A stretch of 64,000 nucleotides of DNA from Prochloraceae cyanobacterium PL24a_bin.78 (lineage in GTDB: Bacteria; Cyanobacteriota; Cyanobacteriia; Cyanobacteriales; JANQIW01): the NCBI GenBank assembly GCA_028281945.1, contig JANQIW010000119.1, positions 1 through 64,000 of the forward strand, read 5' to 3'. Below, in pieces: positions 14,062-23,268 of the stretch (position 1 is its first letter; every line of letters starts with the position of its first letter). The notes below the pieces were generated by a model that was not told the origin of the DNA, did not search any database, and saw only the letters and a program-made list of their open reading frames with translations. A program made the position numbers and the translations under genes.

Positions 14062-14961
14062 ATGTTAATTGTAATTTGTGGTGCTACCGCTACTGGTAAG
14101 TCTCAATTGGCTTTAGCTTTAGCAAAACGTCTTAATTCCATAATCATTAGTGCTGATTCTCGCCAAGTATATCGGGAATTTGATATTGGTACCGCTAAAC
14201 CTTCTTGGCAGGAAAGAGAGATGGTGCCTCATTATTTAATTGATATTTGTCAGCCTACTGATACTCTTACTTTAGCTGATTACCAAGAACAAGCAAGGAA
14301 TATTATTTCTAATAGCAATTTTTCTCCTCCTCTTTTGGTGGGAGGTAGTGGTTTATATCTCAAATCTATTGTCAAAGGTTTAAAAATTCCTAGGGTGCCC
14401 CCTCATCCCCAATTACGTCGGCAGCTTGAATCTTTGGGTCAACATTTATTATATCATTTTCTTTTACAAATCGATGGGGATGCTGCTTCTAATATTCATC
14501 AAAACGATCGTGTTCGTACTCTGCGAGCTTTAGAGGTGTATTACGTTACGGGGATTCCTATTTCTTGTCAACAAGGAGAAAATCCTCCTGATTATCCCAT
14601 TCTTCAAATTGGTTTGGATTGTGAAACGGAAATAATTGATCAAAGAATTGCTATCCGCACAGAAAAAATGATTGAACAAGGTTTAGTAGAAGAGGTGGAA
14701 AAATTGGGGCAAAAATATGGTTGGGATTTGCCTTTATTAAATACTTTAGGTTATGGAGAAATTAAACAATATCTAGCAGGAGATATATCTTTAGTTGAAG
14801 CCAAAGATTTAATTGTCTTACACACTCGCCAATTTGCTAAACGTCAACGCACTTGGTTTCGGGCTTATCCGGAAATAGAATGGTTCGATCTTAATCACCC
14901 TGATTTGGTGGATTTAGTTTGGCAAAGAATAGAAGAATTTATGACAATCCACAATTTATAG
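14062..14961 (+). CDS. miaA: tRNA dimethylallyltransferase
   Basis: MiaA transfers a dimethylallyl group to A37 of tRNAs that read codons starting with U. The 299-residue product begins with the P-loop GATATGKSQLALALA, followed by ISADSRQVYREFDIGTAKPS and the GGSGLYLKSIV motif, all standard for the family. The later DRVRTLRALEVYYVTGIP and the QFAKRQRTWFR segment near the C-terminus match the tRNA-binding and catalytic parts. The length is normal. It is the only gene on its strand in this stretch until the peptidase gene 135 bases later. Confidence 0.96.
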   Translation: MLIVICGATATGKSQLALALAKRLNSIIISADSRQVYREFDIGTAKPSWQEREMVPHYLIDICQPTDTLTLADYQEQARNIISNSNFSPPLLVGGSGLYLKSIVKGLKIPRVPPHPQLRRQLESLGQHLLYHFLLQIDGDAASNIHQNDRVRTLRALEVYYVTGIPISCQQGENPPDYPILQIGLDCETEIIDQRIAIRTEKMIEQGLVEEVEKLGQKYGWDLPLLNTLGYGEIKQYLAGDISLVEAKDLIVLHTRQFAKRQRTWFRAYPEIEWFDLNHPDLVDLVWQRIEEFMTIHNL

Positions 14962-15096
14962 TTAGAAATTTATTATATCAAATAGCTTACGTAATTTTTA
15001 ATCAGAGAAAATAGTTACTAATTTTGGGGTTAAAAGTATCTTTAATTTGGTCAGAATATTAGGCTATTTTAGTATTTAAAAAAAAGAAAAAATCTT

Positions 15097-15513
15097 ATGG
15101 TTAAAGTTGTAATTCAAGAAGAAGAAACGGGATGTGGTTTAGCTTGTGTTGCCATGTTAGCTGATAAATCTTATGCCCAAATCAAAACTTTTGCTAATAG
15201 TTTAGGGATTTATGCTGAAGATAAAAATCTTTGGTATCATACCGATTATGTTAGACAATTATTGAAAGAATATAACCTATATTGTTCAGAAAAAGAATTA
15301 CCTTTTATCTCTTGGAATCAATTACCAAATTTAGCATTACTTGCCACTAAATACCATTATGAAGAAGGTAAACCTTTTTGGCATTGGTGTGTTTTTGTTA
15401 GAGAAAATAATCAATCTTTAGTTTTGGATCCTGCGCCTTATTTAGAGAATAATCACCGTAGAGATTTAAATAATATTGCGCCTAAATGGTATATTGAAAT
15501 TATTAAAAATTAA
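15097..15513 (+). CDS. C39-like (papain-fold) cysteine peptidase family protein
   Basis: A 138-residue single-domain protein. The N-terminal motif EEETGCGLACVAMLADKSY matches the nucleophile region of peptidase C39-like domains, with Cys in the QEE-x-GCG-ACVAM pattern. A later His in FWHWCVFVR and an Asp in LVLDPAPY give the expected Cys-His-Asp order. There is no signal peptide or ABC transporter fusion, so it is not a typical bacteriocin-exporting C39 transporter. The substrate is unknown. No neighbouring gene points to a partner. Confidence 0.65.
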   Translation: MVKVVIQEEETGCGLACVAMLADKSYAQIKTFANSLGIYAEDKNLWYHTDYVRQLLKEYNLYCSEKELPFISWNQLPNLALLATKYHYEEGKPFWHWCVFVRENNQSLVLDPAPYLENNHRRDLNNIAPKWYIEIIKN

Positions 15514-15895
15514 TATTGGTTAGATTAGTTTTTATCTCTAAAGTTTCTAATGTATAGCTCTTTACTTAAATTTAAGTTAAGCTAAATCCTTCATTATAAT
15601 CAAGAGAAAATAATCTAAGATAATTAACAATAAAAGGCTAAATACCAAATAATATTTTCAATACCTTCTCCTAAATTTCAACTATTTTCGTCAATAAAAT
15701 AAGTTTTAAAAATATTACAGAATATTACTTACTGAACTGTTTGATTAAAAATCATAGTAAATTTAAATTGCAGTAGTTAGAACATTATTTTTCTTCAACA
15801 AGGTTTACTGAAATAAGTAACCAAAAAATTAGAAAGATTAGAATGTCTAATTATTGTTAACAAAGTATGTAAATTTGAATTTGTTTGAGGTTTCT
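15514..15895. other. Intergenic region upstream of a small exported protein
   Basis: About 380 AT-rich bases with no credible reading frame. The last part holds the probable ribosome-binding site GAGG at 15887-15890, six bases before the ATG at 15896. No RNA gene, repeat or clear terminator could be recognised. Confidence 0.5.
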
Positions 15896-16429
15896 ATGAA
15901 TTTTTTACAATCTAATGCTTTAATTAAGAGATTATTGTCTTATGCACTGGCAATAACAGTCGTATTATCTGGTTGTTTATTTTTCTCCACTCCAGCTAAA
16001 GCTGATACAGCTCAAGATCAAGGTGTTGTTGAGAGCGAAATATCTTTAGGAGGGATTGTCTCTGGATTAGAAGGAGGTCTAAAGGAGATAGGAAACCTTG
16101 AAAAAGAAGTTCAGGATATTATTAAAGGCTTGTTTCCACCAGAAGCAAAGGGAGCTGTAGCTGTTTTAAACGCATTAAACGAACCTATAACAGTTAGATC
16201 CTACAACAATAATGATTGGATCAAGGCTATAGCATCAGAACAGATTATTTTAAAGCCAAACGGCGGTATTGCTAAAATTACAGCGGTATCAGATCCAGTG
16301 GCATTAATCTGGAAGCGTGGAGAGATCTCAGAATTAGCACCCCTTGGATATAAACATATCAGTCAAACAGTGGTTCCAAAAAGCACAGATAAGGTTTTTA
16401 TCATAACTAACAACAATACAATTGATTAG
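15896..16429 (+). CDS. Small exported or lipoprotein-like protein, function unknown
   Basis: I chose the ATG at 15896, which has GAGG six bases upstream and gives 177 residues, over an upstream TTG at 15854. The N-terminus has basic residues (IKR), a hydrophobic segment and then VVLSGCLFF, which fits a lipobox (L-S-G-C). It is followed shortly by TPAKADTAQ, which also fits a signal peptidase I site, so it could be a lipoprotein or a freely exported protein. The mature part has Gly/Leu-rich helices (residues about 45-85) and a beta-rich second half. I do not recognise a family. It is flanked by unrelated genes. Confidence 0.7.
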   Translation: MNFLQSNALIKRLLSYALAITVVLSGCLFFSTPAKADTAQDQGVVESEISLGGIVSGLEGGLKEIGNLEKEVQDIIKGLFPPEAKGAVAVLNALNEPITVRSYNNNDWIKAIASEQIILKPNGGIAKITAVSDPVALIWKRGEISELAPLGYKHISQTVVPKSTDKVFIITNNNTID

Positions 16430-16594
16430 AATAGACCATAGCCTAATTTAAGTGGTAAATTTAGCTATTTTAATGGTTTTATTTTATGATTTGAAGATCT
16501 TAATAATTTAAAAGAAAATTCTAATTTGGGAAAGTCATCCTTAATAACGATAAAGGGGATGTTTTTTTTGCTATAAAGATAATAAACTAAACTA

Positions 16595-17095
16595 ATGAAC
16601 ATTATTATATGGGATAAAAACGATTCTCCAGAAAGAGTAAAACCAATATATCGAGAATATTTAAAGGAGATGAATGCTTTATTTACTAAAGAAATGAATC
16701 TCAGTTTTGAGATCGATCGAGTTTTGGAAGCATCTTTAATGCAAATTTCTGGATTCACACCACCGGAGGAATTTGTATTATTAGCAGAAATGGAGGAAGA
16801 AATAGTGGGTTGTGTTGGTTTAAAAAAACTATCAAATGAAATAGGAGAATTAAAAAAATTCTTTGTGCTTCGGCAATATCGCCGTCAAGGAATTGCGAAA
16901 TTATTATTACAAAAAGTTATTCATCTTTCTAGGGAAATTGGCTATCAAAAAATTCGTTTAGACTGTCCAAATTTTGCTAAAAATGCCCAAAAACTATATA
17001 AATCTTTTGGTTTTCAACTAATTCCTCCTTATCCAGAAGTAGAAATATCTTCTAAATTTCACCAATCTTGGTTGTTTATGGAGTTATCTATTTAG
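16595..17095 (+). CDS. GNAT-family N-acetyltransferase
   Basis: A 166-residue acetyltransferase of the GNAT fold. The middle strand EEIVGCVGLKKLSNEIGELK is followed by FFVLRQYRRQGIAKLLLQKV (about residues 89-108). This contains the acetyl-CoA-binding R/Q-x-x-G-x-A/G signature as RRQGIA. The C-terminal YKSFGFQLIPPY is the usual final beta-alpha-beta element. The substrate cannot be predicted; small GNATs of this type modify amino acids, polyamines or proteins. The ATG at 16595 is the only sensible start. It converges with the PEP-CTERM gene downstream. Confidence 0.88.
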   Translation: MNIIIWDKNDSPERVKPIYREYLKEMNALFTKEMNLSFEIDRVLEASLMQISGFTPPEEFVLLAEMEEEIVGCVGLKKLSNEIGELKKFFVLRQYRRQGIAKLLLQKVIHLSREIGYQKIRLDCPNFAKNAQKLYKSFGFQLIPPYPEVEISSKFHQSWLFMELSI

Positions 17096-17136
17096 TAGTT
17101 AATTATGTCTGAAAAATTAAAAAAATCCAATAAAAA

Positions 17137-17164
17137 AACCATGTGATCACAAAAATCAATGGTT
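17137..17164. terminator. Possible weak terminator between convergent genes
   Basis: A six-base inverted repeat, AACCAT at 17137-17142 and ATGGTT at 17159-17164, with the palindrome TGATCA in its loop, lies between two convergent genes. There is no T run directly after it, so the call rests mostly on position. Confidence 0.25.
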
Positions 17165-17254
17165 ATACAATATTTAAAATTAGAAATGACTAACAAGCTT
17201 TTGTTATTTAAAATATTAAAAATATTAAATTAAATTCAATCTTTTGAAAAAAAG

Positions 17255-18166
17255 TTAATTCTTAGAACGAATTCGGCGATTAAAAACAAACAATCCTGCT
17301 ACAGCAAATAAACTTACTATAGATTTAGGTTCAGGAACTACTACTTTTTCAATTGTAATTACAGCGATGGGGTTAGTAAAAGCAGTAGGACTAGTGAAAG
17401 TTAGGGTATTAACTGTTCCTGCTTCAGTAAATAGACCACCATTAATATAGCCAGGATGTAATTGAACTGTCCCAAATTCGGACAAACCGCCTCCGTTAAC
17501 ATTACCGGGAGAGGAAGTTACAGGATTAAAAGCCAATCCGAAAGGTGCAACAGGATCGATATCAGTAGCATCCCGACGACCAACAGGAGCATTAGGAGCT
17601 TCTTGATCGTTTACTTCTGTTCCAGCATCATAAACAGTATCAATTAAAATTTCTGTAATAAGTAAATTTCCTTCGTCATCAAATAATTGAAGAGGGGAGT
17701 CACTACCAGTAAAAGCATCATTACTAGGAAGAAACATTGCTGCAAAATTTAAGTATTGTTGAGAAGGATCTGTTGGATCGAGTTCAACGATGGTTGAGGC
17801 AATTTCTCCTGGGAAAATATCAGGAATAAGGAAATCAGGTTCTCCCGTATCGCCACTTGCAAAAATGACACCGTCAAAACCTGCATCATTTGCTTCCATT
17901 AATAATTGTGCTCCTGCACCCAATTCTGCTTGATTTTGAATTCCAAAACTTGCTGGTGCTCCTATTTCAAAAATATCAAAGCTATCGTCTTGGAAGATTA
18001 AAGTAACTGGACTAAAATAGTTACCGTCATCATTAGTGGTTAAGTTTTCAAAGGTAAATTGATATAAACTGCCTGCTGTTGCGGGAGTAGATGTTGTAGT
18101 AAAAATTGAACCTATTGCAATTGCTGTAGTAAGTAGAAGTTTTTTGTTTAATTCTAGAGAAAACAT
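17255..18166 (-). CDS. Spondin-domain protein with PEP-CTERM sorting signal
   Basis: About 303 residues from the ATG at 18166, preferred over an upstream TTG codon at 18172. A signal peptide (KKLLLTTAIAIGSIFTTTST, then PATAG) directs export. The segment ENLTTNDDGNYFSPVTLIFQ followed by SFDIFEIGAPASFG matches the start of spondin_N domains in bacterial proteins. The C-terminus has VVPEPKSI, a hydrophobic helix and a basic NRRIRSKN tail, which is the tripartite PEP-CTERM signal recognised by exosortase and associated with surface or exopolysaccharide display. No exosortase is in the window. The ligand is unknown. Confidence 0.85.
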   Translation of the reverse strand: MFSLELNKKLLLTTAIAIGSIFTTTSTPATAGSLYQFTFENLTTNDDGNYFSPVTLIFQDDSFDIFEIGAPASFGIQNQAELGAGAQLLMEANDAGFDGVIFASGDTGEPDFLIPDIFPGEIASTIVELDPTDPSQQYLNFAAMFLPSNDAFTGSDSPLQLFDDEGNLLITEILIDTVYDAGTEVNDQEAPNAPVGRRDATDIDPVAPFGLAFNPVTSSPGNVNGGGLSEFGTVQLHPGYINGGLFTEAGTVNTLTFTSPTAFTNPIAVITIEKVVVPEPKSIVSLFAVAGLFVFNRRIRSKN

Positions 18167-18348
18167 TTTCAAAAAGAGAATAATTTTAAAACAATAACTG
18201 AATGGTAATTCAAAATTTAAGCAAAAATCTTAAATAATCATAAATTTTGTTTAAGTAATATTATATCTATCTTGTAGTATTATTTATTTTCTTTTTAAGA
18301 GATACAATATAATTGTTATAATAGTATGTTTAAGCTTAAATTTTATTA

Positions 18349-18870
18349 ATGGTATATAGAAAAGTAGAAGTTATTCCTCATAATCCTAGGTGGAAAAAGG
18401 AGTTTCAACAGGAATCCCAATTAATCACTGTTGCTTTAGGACAAAATGTAGTGACAATTCATCATATTGGTAGCACATCAATTGCCAATATTTATGCCAA
18501 ACCTATTATTGATATGCTGGTTGAAGTCAAAGATATTCATCAAGTAGATGACTGTAATTTAGCTATGAAAGAATTAAATTACGAAATTATGGGGGAATAT
18601 GGAATTCCCGGACGAAGATTTTTTTATAAATTAAACACATTGGGAGAAAGAAAATATCATCTTCATATATTTAAAATAAATTCTTCTGAAGTCGAACGAC
18701 ATTTAGCATTTAGAGATTATCTGATTGTACATCCAAAAGAAGCTCAAAAATATAGTGAACTTAAACGTAAATTCGCTCAAAAATATCCTTACAATATAGA
18801 AAAATACATGGATGGGAAACATAGTTTTATCAAAGAAATAGAAGGAATTGCAATTAACTTGAGAAGATAG
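18349..18870 (+). CDS. GrpB family protein (nucleotidyltransferase-like)
   Basis: A 173-residue protein with the GrpB/UPF0157 hallmark HHIGSTSIANIYAKPIIDML, whose GS-T-I-P/A-KPIID pattern resembles the nucleotidyltransferase fold. Further family features are YHLHIFKINSSE and HLAFRDYLIVHP. In some organisms GrpB-like domains are fused to CoaE or acetyltransferases, but the reaction is not established. It lies 95 bases upstream of the radical SAM gene on the same strand; a shared transcript is possible but nothing in the sequence proves it. Confidence 0.88.
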   Translation: MVYRKVEVIPHNPRWKKEFQQESQLITVALGQNVVTIHHIGSTSIANIYAKPIIDMLVEVKDIHQVDDCNLAMKELNYEIMGEYGIPGRRFFYKLNTLGERKYHLHIFKINSSEVERHLAFRDYLIVHPKEAQKYSELKRKFAQKYPYNIEKYMDGKHSFIKEIEGIAINLRR

Positions 18871-18965
18871 CCAAGAAAGAAAAAATAAAAAGATAACAAA
18901 AAAATTGCAGAAATTCTCAAGTCCAACTACTATGAATGTAACTATATTTGAGGCTCTACCTAATA

Positions 18966-20573
18966 GTGAGGACTTTATTAATCTATCCCTTGTTTCCACA
19001 AACTTTCTGGTCCTATGATAAAATTCTAGAACTTATCGGTCGTAAAGTGTCTCTGCCTCCACTAGGATTGATTACGGTGGCAGCTATCTTGCCTGAAGAC
19101 TGGGAATTTAAATTGTGCGATCGCAATATTCGGGAGGTTACAGAAGAAGAATGGGCATGGGCAGAATTAGTAATTATTTCAGCAATGATCGTTCAAAAAC
19201 AAGATTTACTAAAACACATACAAGAAGGAAAAAAACGAGGAAAATTAGTAGCAGTAGGTGGCCCATATCCAACTTCTCTTCCCCATGAAATGATTGAAGG
19301 TGGAGCAGATTTTCTAGTATTGGATGAAGGGGAAATCACTTTGCCCATGTTAGTAGAATCTTTAAAGCGGGGAGAAACTAAAGGAGTTTTCCGTGCTACA
19401 GACAAACCAGATGTGACGACAACTCCTATCCCTCGCTACGATTTACTAGAATTGGATGCTTATGAATCTATGTCGGTTCAATTTTCTAGAGGATGTCCTT
19501 TTCAATGTGAATTTTGTGATATAATAGTTTTATATGGTCGCAAACCTCGGACAAAATGTCCAAAACAGTTATTAAAAGAGTTAGATTATCTCTACAATAT
19601 GGGATGGCGTGGCAATATTTTTATGGTAGATGATAATTTTATTGGCAATAAACGCAATGTTAAGCTATTCCTTAAAGAATTAAAAGAGTGGCAAATTACT
19701 CATGAATTTCCTTTTCTTTTCCAAACAGAAGCTTCCGTGGATTTAGCAAAAGATAAGGAATTAATGGAATTAATGGTGAGTTGTAATTTTGATGCTGTCT
19801 TTTTGGGTATTGAAACACCTAATGAAGAAAGTCTAAAAATGAGTAAGAAATTCCAAAATACTCGGGATTGTTTGCTAGATACTATAGATACTATTATTCG
19901 GGCTGGTTTGCGCCCTATGGCTGGCTTTATTATCGGTTTTGATGGTGAGGAAAAAGGTGCTGGCAATCGCATTATTGAGTTTGTAGAAAATTCTGCTATT
20001 CCTATTGCTATGTTTGGGATGTTACACGCACTGCCCAATACTGCCCTTTGGAATCGTTTAGAGAAGGAAAATAGATTGATCGTCAATGGCAAGTTGGATA
20101 TTAATCAAAGTACTTTGATGAATTTTATTCCTACTCGCCCGATTGAAGATATTGCTCAAGAATATGTTGATGCTTTCTGGAAAATATATGATCCGGAGGT
20201 TTTTATCGATCGTAATTATCGTTGTCATCTGAAATTAGGAACGAATGTATCGAAATCTATTAAGAAGTCTAAATCTTCTAATCCTTTTGAGCTTGTTACT
20301 TGGATAAGATTGCGAGTTTTATGCCTGGTGATTTGGCGACAAGGCTTGAAACGTAAAACCCGTTGGAAGTTTTGGCATCATTTAGTGGGAATTTTTATCC
20401 ATAATCCCAAGGTATTGGTTCGTTATTTGGTAATTTGTGCTCTTAATGAGCATTTTATTGAATACCGTGAAATTGTTAGAGATGAGATTAGAAGTCAAGT
20501 AGCTGAGTTTAAAGCTCAACAAGAAGTTTTGAATATGGAAAATAATAAAGTAAAAGAGACTGTTTTTTTATAA
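18966..20573 (+). CDS. B12-binding radical SAM protein (DUF4070-type C-terminus)
   Basis: About 535 residues. I prefer the GTG at 18966, giving MRTLLIYPLFPQTFWSYDK, over the TTG at 18948. The N-terminal half is a Rossmann-like cobalamin-binding domain (residues about 1-150). The radical SAM core follows, with the CX3CX2C cluster in GCPFQCEFCDI and later FLGIETPNEES. The C-terminal 150 residues resemble the extension found in this cyanobacteria-rich family. The architecture is shared with the hopanoid C2-methylase HpnP and related methyltransferases. I cannot tell the substrate from sequence; no hopanoid gene is adjacent. An uncharacterised paralogue is as likely as HpnP itself. Confidence 0.85.
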   Translation: MRTLLIYPLFPQTFWSYDKILELIGRKVSLPPLGLITVAAILPEDWEFKLCDRNIREVTEEEWAWAELVIISAMIVQKQDLLKHIQEGKKRGKLVAVGGPYPTSLPHEMIEGGADFLVLDEGEITLPMLVESLKRGETKGVFRATDKPDVTTTPIPRYDLLELDAYESMSVQFSRGCPFQCEFCDIIVLYGRKPRTKCPKQLLKELDYLYNMGWRGNIFMVDDNFIGNKRNVKLFLKELKEWQITHEFPFLFQTEASVDLAKDKELMELMVSCNFDAVFLGIETPNEESLKMSKKFQNTRDCLLDTIDTIIRAGLRPMAGFIIGFDGEEKGAGNRIIEFVENSAIPIAMFGMLHALPNTALWNRLEKENRLIVNGKLDINQSTLMNFIPTRPIEDIAQEYVDAFWKIYDPEVFIDRNYRCHLKLGTNVSKSIKKSKSSNPFELVTWIRLRVLCLVIWRQGLKRKTRWKFWHHLVGIFIHNPKVLVRYLVICALNEHFIEYREIVRDEIRSQVAEFKAQQEVLNMENNKVKETVFL

Positions 20574-20792
20574 AAACTACCATAACCAAGGATGAGTCTT
20601 TCGGGAGTAGATTGCTAAAGTTATAGTAATTTACTCTTTATTTTTGAATATCATAAAGAAAAAAGAAAACAGAAAAAGTTGTTCGATGAAAATTATATTG
20701 TCTTAAAAAAGATTCCAAGAAGATTGATTAATTTCGTTTAAAAAAACTAAGATTAAAGAAGAGTTGGAAAAAAAAGGAGTTAAGCCTTGATT

Positions 20793-21065
20793 ATGAATAG
20801 TATAAATGTCAATCAATTTAGAGAAAACTTAAAAAACTGTGTACAGGACGTTATTAATACTCACGTTCCTCTAAAAGTAACAGATCATAATGGGGATGAT
20901 TTTATAGTTATAAGTGCTGAGGATTGGGAAAGAGAACAAGAAACCCTCTATGTCTTGCAAAATAATAGTTTAATGCAGCAAATAGTCGGTTCATACGCCA
21001 CTCATACAAAAGCTCAAGGTTACAAAGTAAACGAGGACCAATTAAATGAGATCATTGATCTTTGA
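20793..21065 (+). CDS. yefM: YefM/Phd-family antitoxin
   Basis: A 90-residue antitoxin, taking the ATG at 20793 (MNSINVNQFRENLK). A TTG six bases upstream has the better spacing from the AGGAG near 20775, so the start is uncertain by two codons. The N-terminal DNA-binding half has the family pattern with VTDHNGDDFIVISAEDW, and the C-terminal toxin-binding tail is acidic. YefM neutralises the mRNA interferase YoeB and represses their shared operon. The reading frame is intact and overlaps the toxin frame by 20 bases, the usual arrangement, but the toxin is broken (next entry). Confidence 0.88.
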   Translation: MNSINVNQFRENLKNCVQDVINTHVPLKVTDHNGDDFIVISAEDWEREQETLYVLQNNSLMQQIVGSYATHTKAQGYKVNEDQLNEIIDL

Positions 21066-21315
21066 AGGTGATACTTGGCTTATTTATGAACAACTACGAG
21101 AAAAAGATAAAAAACTACATCAAGCACTCTGTAAACTCTTAAAAGAAATGCTTCGTTCTGATCCTAGTAAGGGATTAGGAAAACCAGAACCTTTAAAACA
21201 TAATTTATCTGGTTTATGATCTAGACGTATCTCTCAAAAGGATAGACTTATCTATAAATTTGATGATGAATATATTTATATATTCCCTATTGGTGGTCAT
21301 TATGATAAACTTTGA
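21046..21315 (+). pseudogene. yoeB: YoeB toxin broken by a single in-frame TGA
   Basis: Starting at the ATG at 21046, inside the 3' end of yefM, the frame reads MRSLIFEGDTWLIYEQLREK and continues as a full-length YoeB/Txe ribosome-dependent mRNA interferase of 89 codons. Codon 58 (21217-21219) is TGA. It lies within KHNLSGL-stop-SRRISQKD, where YoeB proteins have Trp, so TGG to TGA is the simplest change. The rest of the frame, up to IYIFPIGGHYDKL, is perfectly preserved. A product ending at residue 57 would lack the C-terminal Arg and His used in catalysis, so the toxin should be inactive. The loss looks recent; a sequencing error is the main alternative. Confidence 0.88.
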
Positions 21316-21337
21316 ATTACTATTTGATAGTTTAAAA

Positions 21338-22030
21338 TTACATTATTGTTTCTTTGATCATAAAACTAGTTAACTCTGGATATCCTGCTTCAATTAAAGC
21401 GCGATCGCGAATGCGACAAGAATCACACAAACCACAGGGTTGATCACCACCTTGATAACAAGACCAAGTTTTTGCGATGGGAACATTCAAGCTAACTGCC
21501 TTATGAATGATATCAACTTTAGAGTCATGTATTAAAGGAGCAACTAATTTTGGGGGATTACCTTCAAGACCTTTTTTAGATGATAAACTAGTCAATTTCT
21601 GAAATGCTTCTAAATATTCTGGACGACAATCTGGATATCCTGAATAATCCACTGCATTTATGCCTAAATAAACAGCTTCTGCTCCCTTTGCCTCTGCTAA
21701 AGAAAGAGCTATAGAAATGAAAACAGTATTTCTACCTGGCACATATGTAGAAGGAATTACCTTAGGATTTACCCCATCAGTTGGTAAACTAACGGATTCA
21801 TCAGTGAGAGAAGATCCTCCCCATTGTCCTAAATTTACATCTAATATATAATGCTCTAACACATTCAAAAAAACTGCTATTTCTTTCGAGGCTTGTAACT
21901 CCTTTTCGTGACGTTGCCCATAACGAAGAGATAAAGCAATTAAATCATAACCATCACGTTTTGCCAATGCGCCACTGGTGGCTGAATCTAAACCTCCAGA
22001 AAGTAATACAATTGCTTTTGGTAAAATCAT
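21338..22030 (-). CDS. queC: 7-cyano-7-deazaguanine (preQ0) synthase
   Basis: QueC makes preQ0 from 7-carboxy-7-deazaguanine and ammonia using ATP, a step towards queuosine. The 230-residue protein has the PP-loop [17 protein letters not shown] near the N-terminus and the zinc-binding cluster near the C-terminus, with cysteines in [39 protein letters not shown] and [15 protein letters not shown] are also typical. It lies one base downstream of queE on the same strand, so the two are surely co-transcribed. Confidence 0.96.
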   Translation of the reverse strand: MILPKAIVLLSGGLDSATSGALAKRDGYDLIALSLRYGQRHEKELQASKEIAVFLNVLEHYILDVNLGQWGGSSLTDESVSLPTDGVNPKVIPSTYVPGRNTVFISIALSLAEAKGAEAVYLGINAVDYSGYPDCRPEYLEAFQKLTSLSSKKGLEGNPPKLVAPLIHDSKVDIIHKAVSLNVPIAKTWSCYQGGDQPCGLCDSCRIRDRALIEAGYPELTSFMIKETIM

Positions 22031-22031
22031 T

Positions 22032-22643
22032 TTATCTAACTTCCATATACTTGTGTGTTTGGAGACTAACTCGCCATTGGGGATTTTCTAAGACATAATT
22101 AAAAATTAAATCTTTACTATGGGGAGTATTCCATTCAGGTTGGAGACATTTTACTGCATCTTTTGGGATTTTTTGGCTTTGAGAAATGGCCCATTCTAAA
22201 TCTTCTGGTGTAGCAATAACTATTTTAAGTTCGTTAACAAAATTATAAATACTTTCATGGGGTGGTTTAAAGGTTTTTGGAGAGAAAGTTACCCAATCAA
22301 ACTCACCACTAAATGGATGTGCGCCTGAAGTTTCTAAATGAATTTTTTTGCCTAATTTTTTTAATTCTGAAGTTAAGGGAAAAAGATTATGAATTAATGG
22401 TTCTCCACCTGTAATAATAATAATTTTAGAATTAGCTAATTCGGTTTTTTCTACTAATTTTGTCACTGAAATGTGGGGATGAAGTGATTGATTCCATGAC
22501 TCTTTTTGATCACACCAAGGGCAATATACATCACACCCTCCTAGCCTAATAAAAAAAGCATTGGTTCCTGTCCAATATCCTTCTCCTTGGATGGAATGAA
22601 AAGTTTCTACGATGGGATAGGTTTTGATTTCTTTCGCAATCAT
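22032..22643 (-). CDS. queE: 7-carboxy-7-deazaguanine synthase (radical SAM)
   Basis: QueE converts 6-carboxytetrahydropterin to 7-carboxy-7-deazaguanine. The motif [20 protein letters not shown] is followed by [18 protein letters not shown], which holds the CX3CX2C cluster of a normal radical SAM enzyme; many QueE proteins have a longer CX14CX2C loop. ITGGEPLIH and the later LQPEW motif also fit. I use the ATG at 22643 (203 residues), which lies 11 bases after the stop of the upstream gene. An in-frame start at 22688 would overlap that gene by 35 bases. It is followed immediately by queC. Confidence 0.93.
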   Translation of the reverse strand: MIAKEIKTYPIVETFHSIQGEGYWTGTNAFFIRLGGCDVYCPWCDQKESWNQSLHPHISVTKLVEKTELANSKIIIITGGEPLIHNLFPLTSELKKLGKKIHLETSGAHPFSGEFDWVTFSPKTFKPPHESIYNFVNELKIVIATPEDLEWAISQSQKIPKDAVKCLQPEWNTPHSKDLIFNYVLENPQWRVSLQTHKYMEVR

Positions 22644-22653
22644 GGGTTTGGTT

Positions 22654-23112
22654 TTAATAGTTAATTCCTCGATATGTTTTTTCTTCAATTAGATTTTCTA
22701 TTTTAGCTAATGTTTTAGGTGTTTTTTTGCTTTTATAGACAAAACCTCGATATTGTTTGAGGAGAGTTTTTGATGTTTTTTGGTGATTTTTTTCTAATTG
22801 GGATTTATGATTTTGCTTTGTAGTTAATGAATCCTGATATTTTTCCAGCCAAATGGTTACATGGGTTTGATGATCTACAATTAAAGATAATAATTGTTGT
22901 TGGGAATATTCTTGACAAAATTCAATTGCTTTTTCTAGTAATCGGGAAGAAAAACTTGGGCCTCTAGTAAATGTTTTTTGGTTTATTTTGATTTGAGATG
23001 ATAAGATTTGGTTGGTTTTTAGGATTATATTTAATTTTTCTACAGTTGTAAATATGATGTAGTGGTTTTGGAATTGAGATGTTATGGGAGTAGTTTGTAG
23101 AGTAGAAAACAT
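22654..23112 (-). CDS. Conserved-looking hypothetical protein upstream of queE
   Basis: A 152-residue basic protein that I do not recognise. The first 60 residues look like a compact beta-alpha domain (FQNHYIIFTTVEKLNIILKT). The middle has FTRGPSFSSRLLEKAIEFCQ, and the C-terminal third is Lys- and Gln-rich and probably helical. There is no signal peptide, membrane segment or metal motif. It ends 11 bases before the preferred queE start, so it is probably the first gene of a three-gene transcript with queE and queC. A role in queuosine synthesis is not implied. Confidence 0.65.
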   Translation of the reverse strand: MFSTLQTTPITSQFQNHYIIFTTVEKLNIILKTNQILSSQIKINQKTFTRGPSFSSRLLEKAIEFCQEYSQQQLLSLIVDHQTHVTIWLEKYQDSLTTKQNHKSQLEKNHQKTSKTLLKQYRGFVYKSKKTPKTLAKIENLIEEKTYRGINY

Positions 23113-23268
23113 TTTTTTATCCTCACTTTGTTTTAATGTTATCGTTATTAATTACTTCAATTTTCCTCCTCTCTTTTCCTGAAATTTTGTTGATATATTT
23201 ACAAAACTTGATAAATAGCAAAAAATAGGAAATTATTTAAATATTACTACAAGATTCATGATCAATGA

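Noticed and set aside
16465-16758. Minus-strand open frame overlapping the start of the GNAT gene
   Set aside because: It overlaps a clear acetyltransferase on the other strand and has no family features.
21217-21219. TGA recoded as Trp or selenocysteine in yoeB
   Set aside because: Other genes in the window, including yefM and the AGCS symporter, end in TGA, and there is no selenocysteine element visible; a nonsense mutation is simpler.
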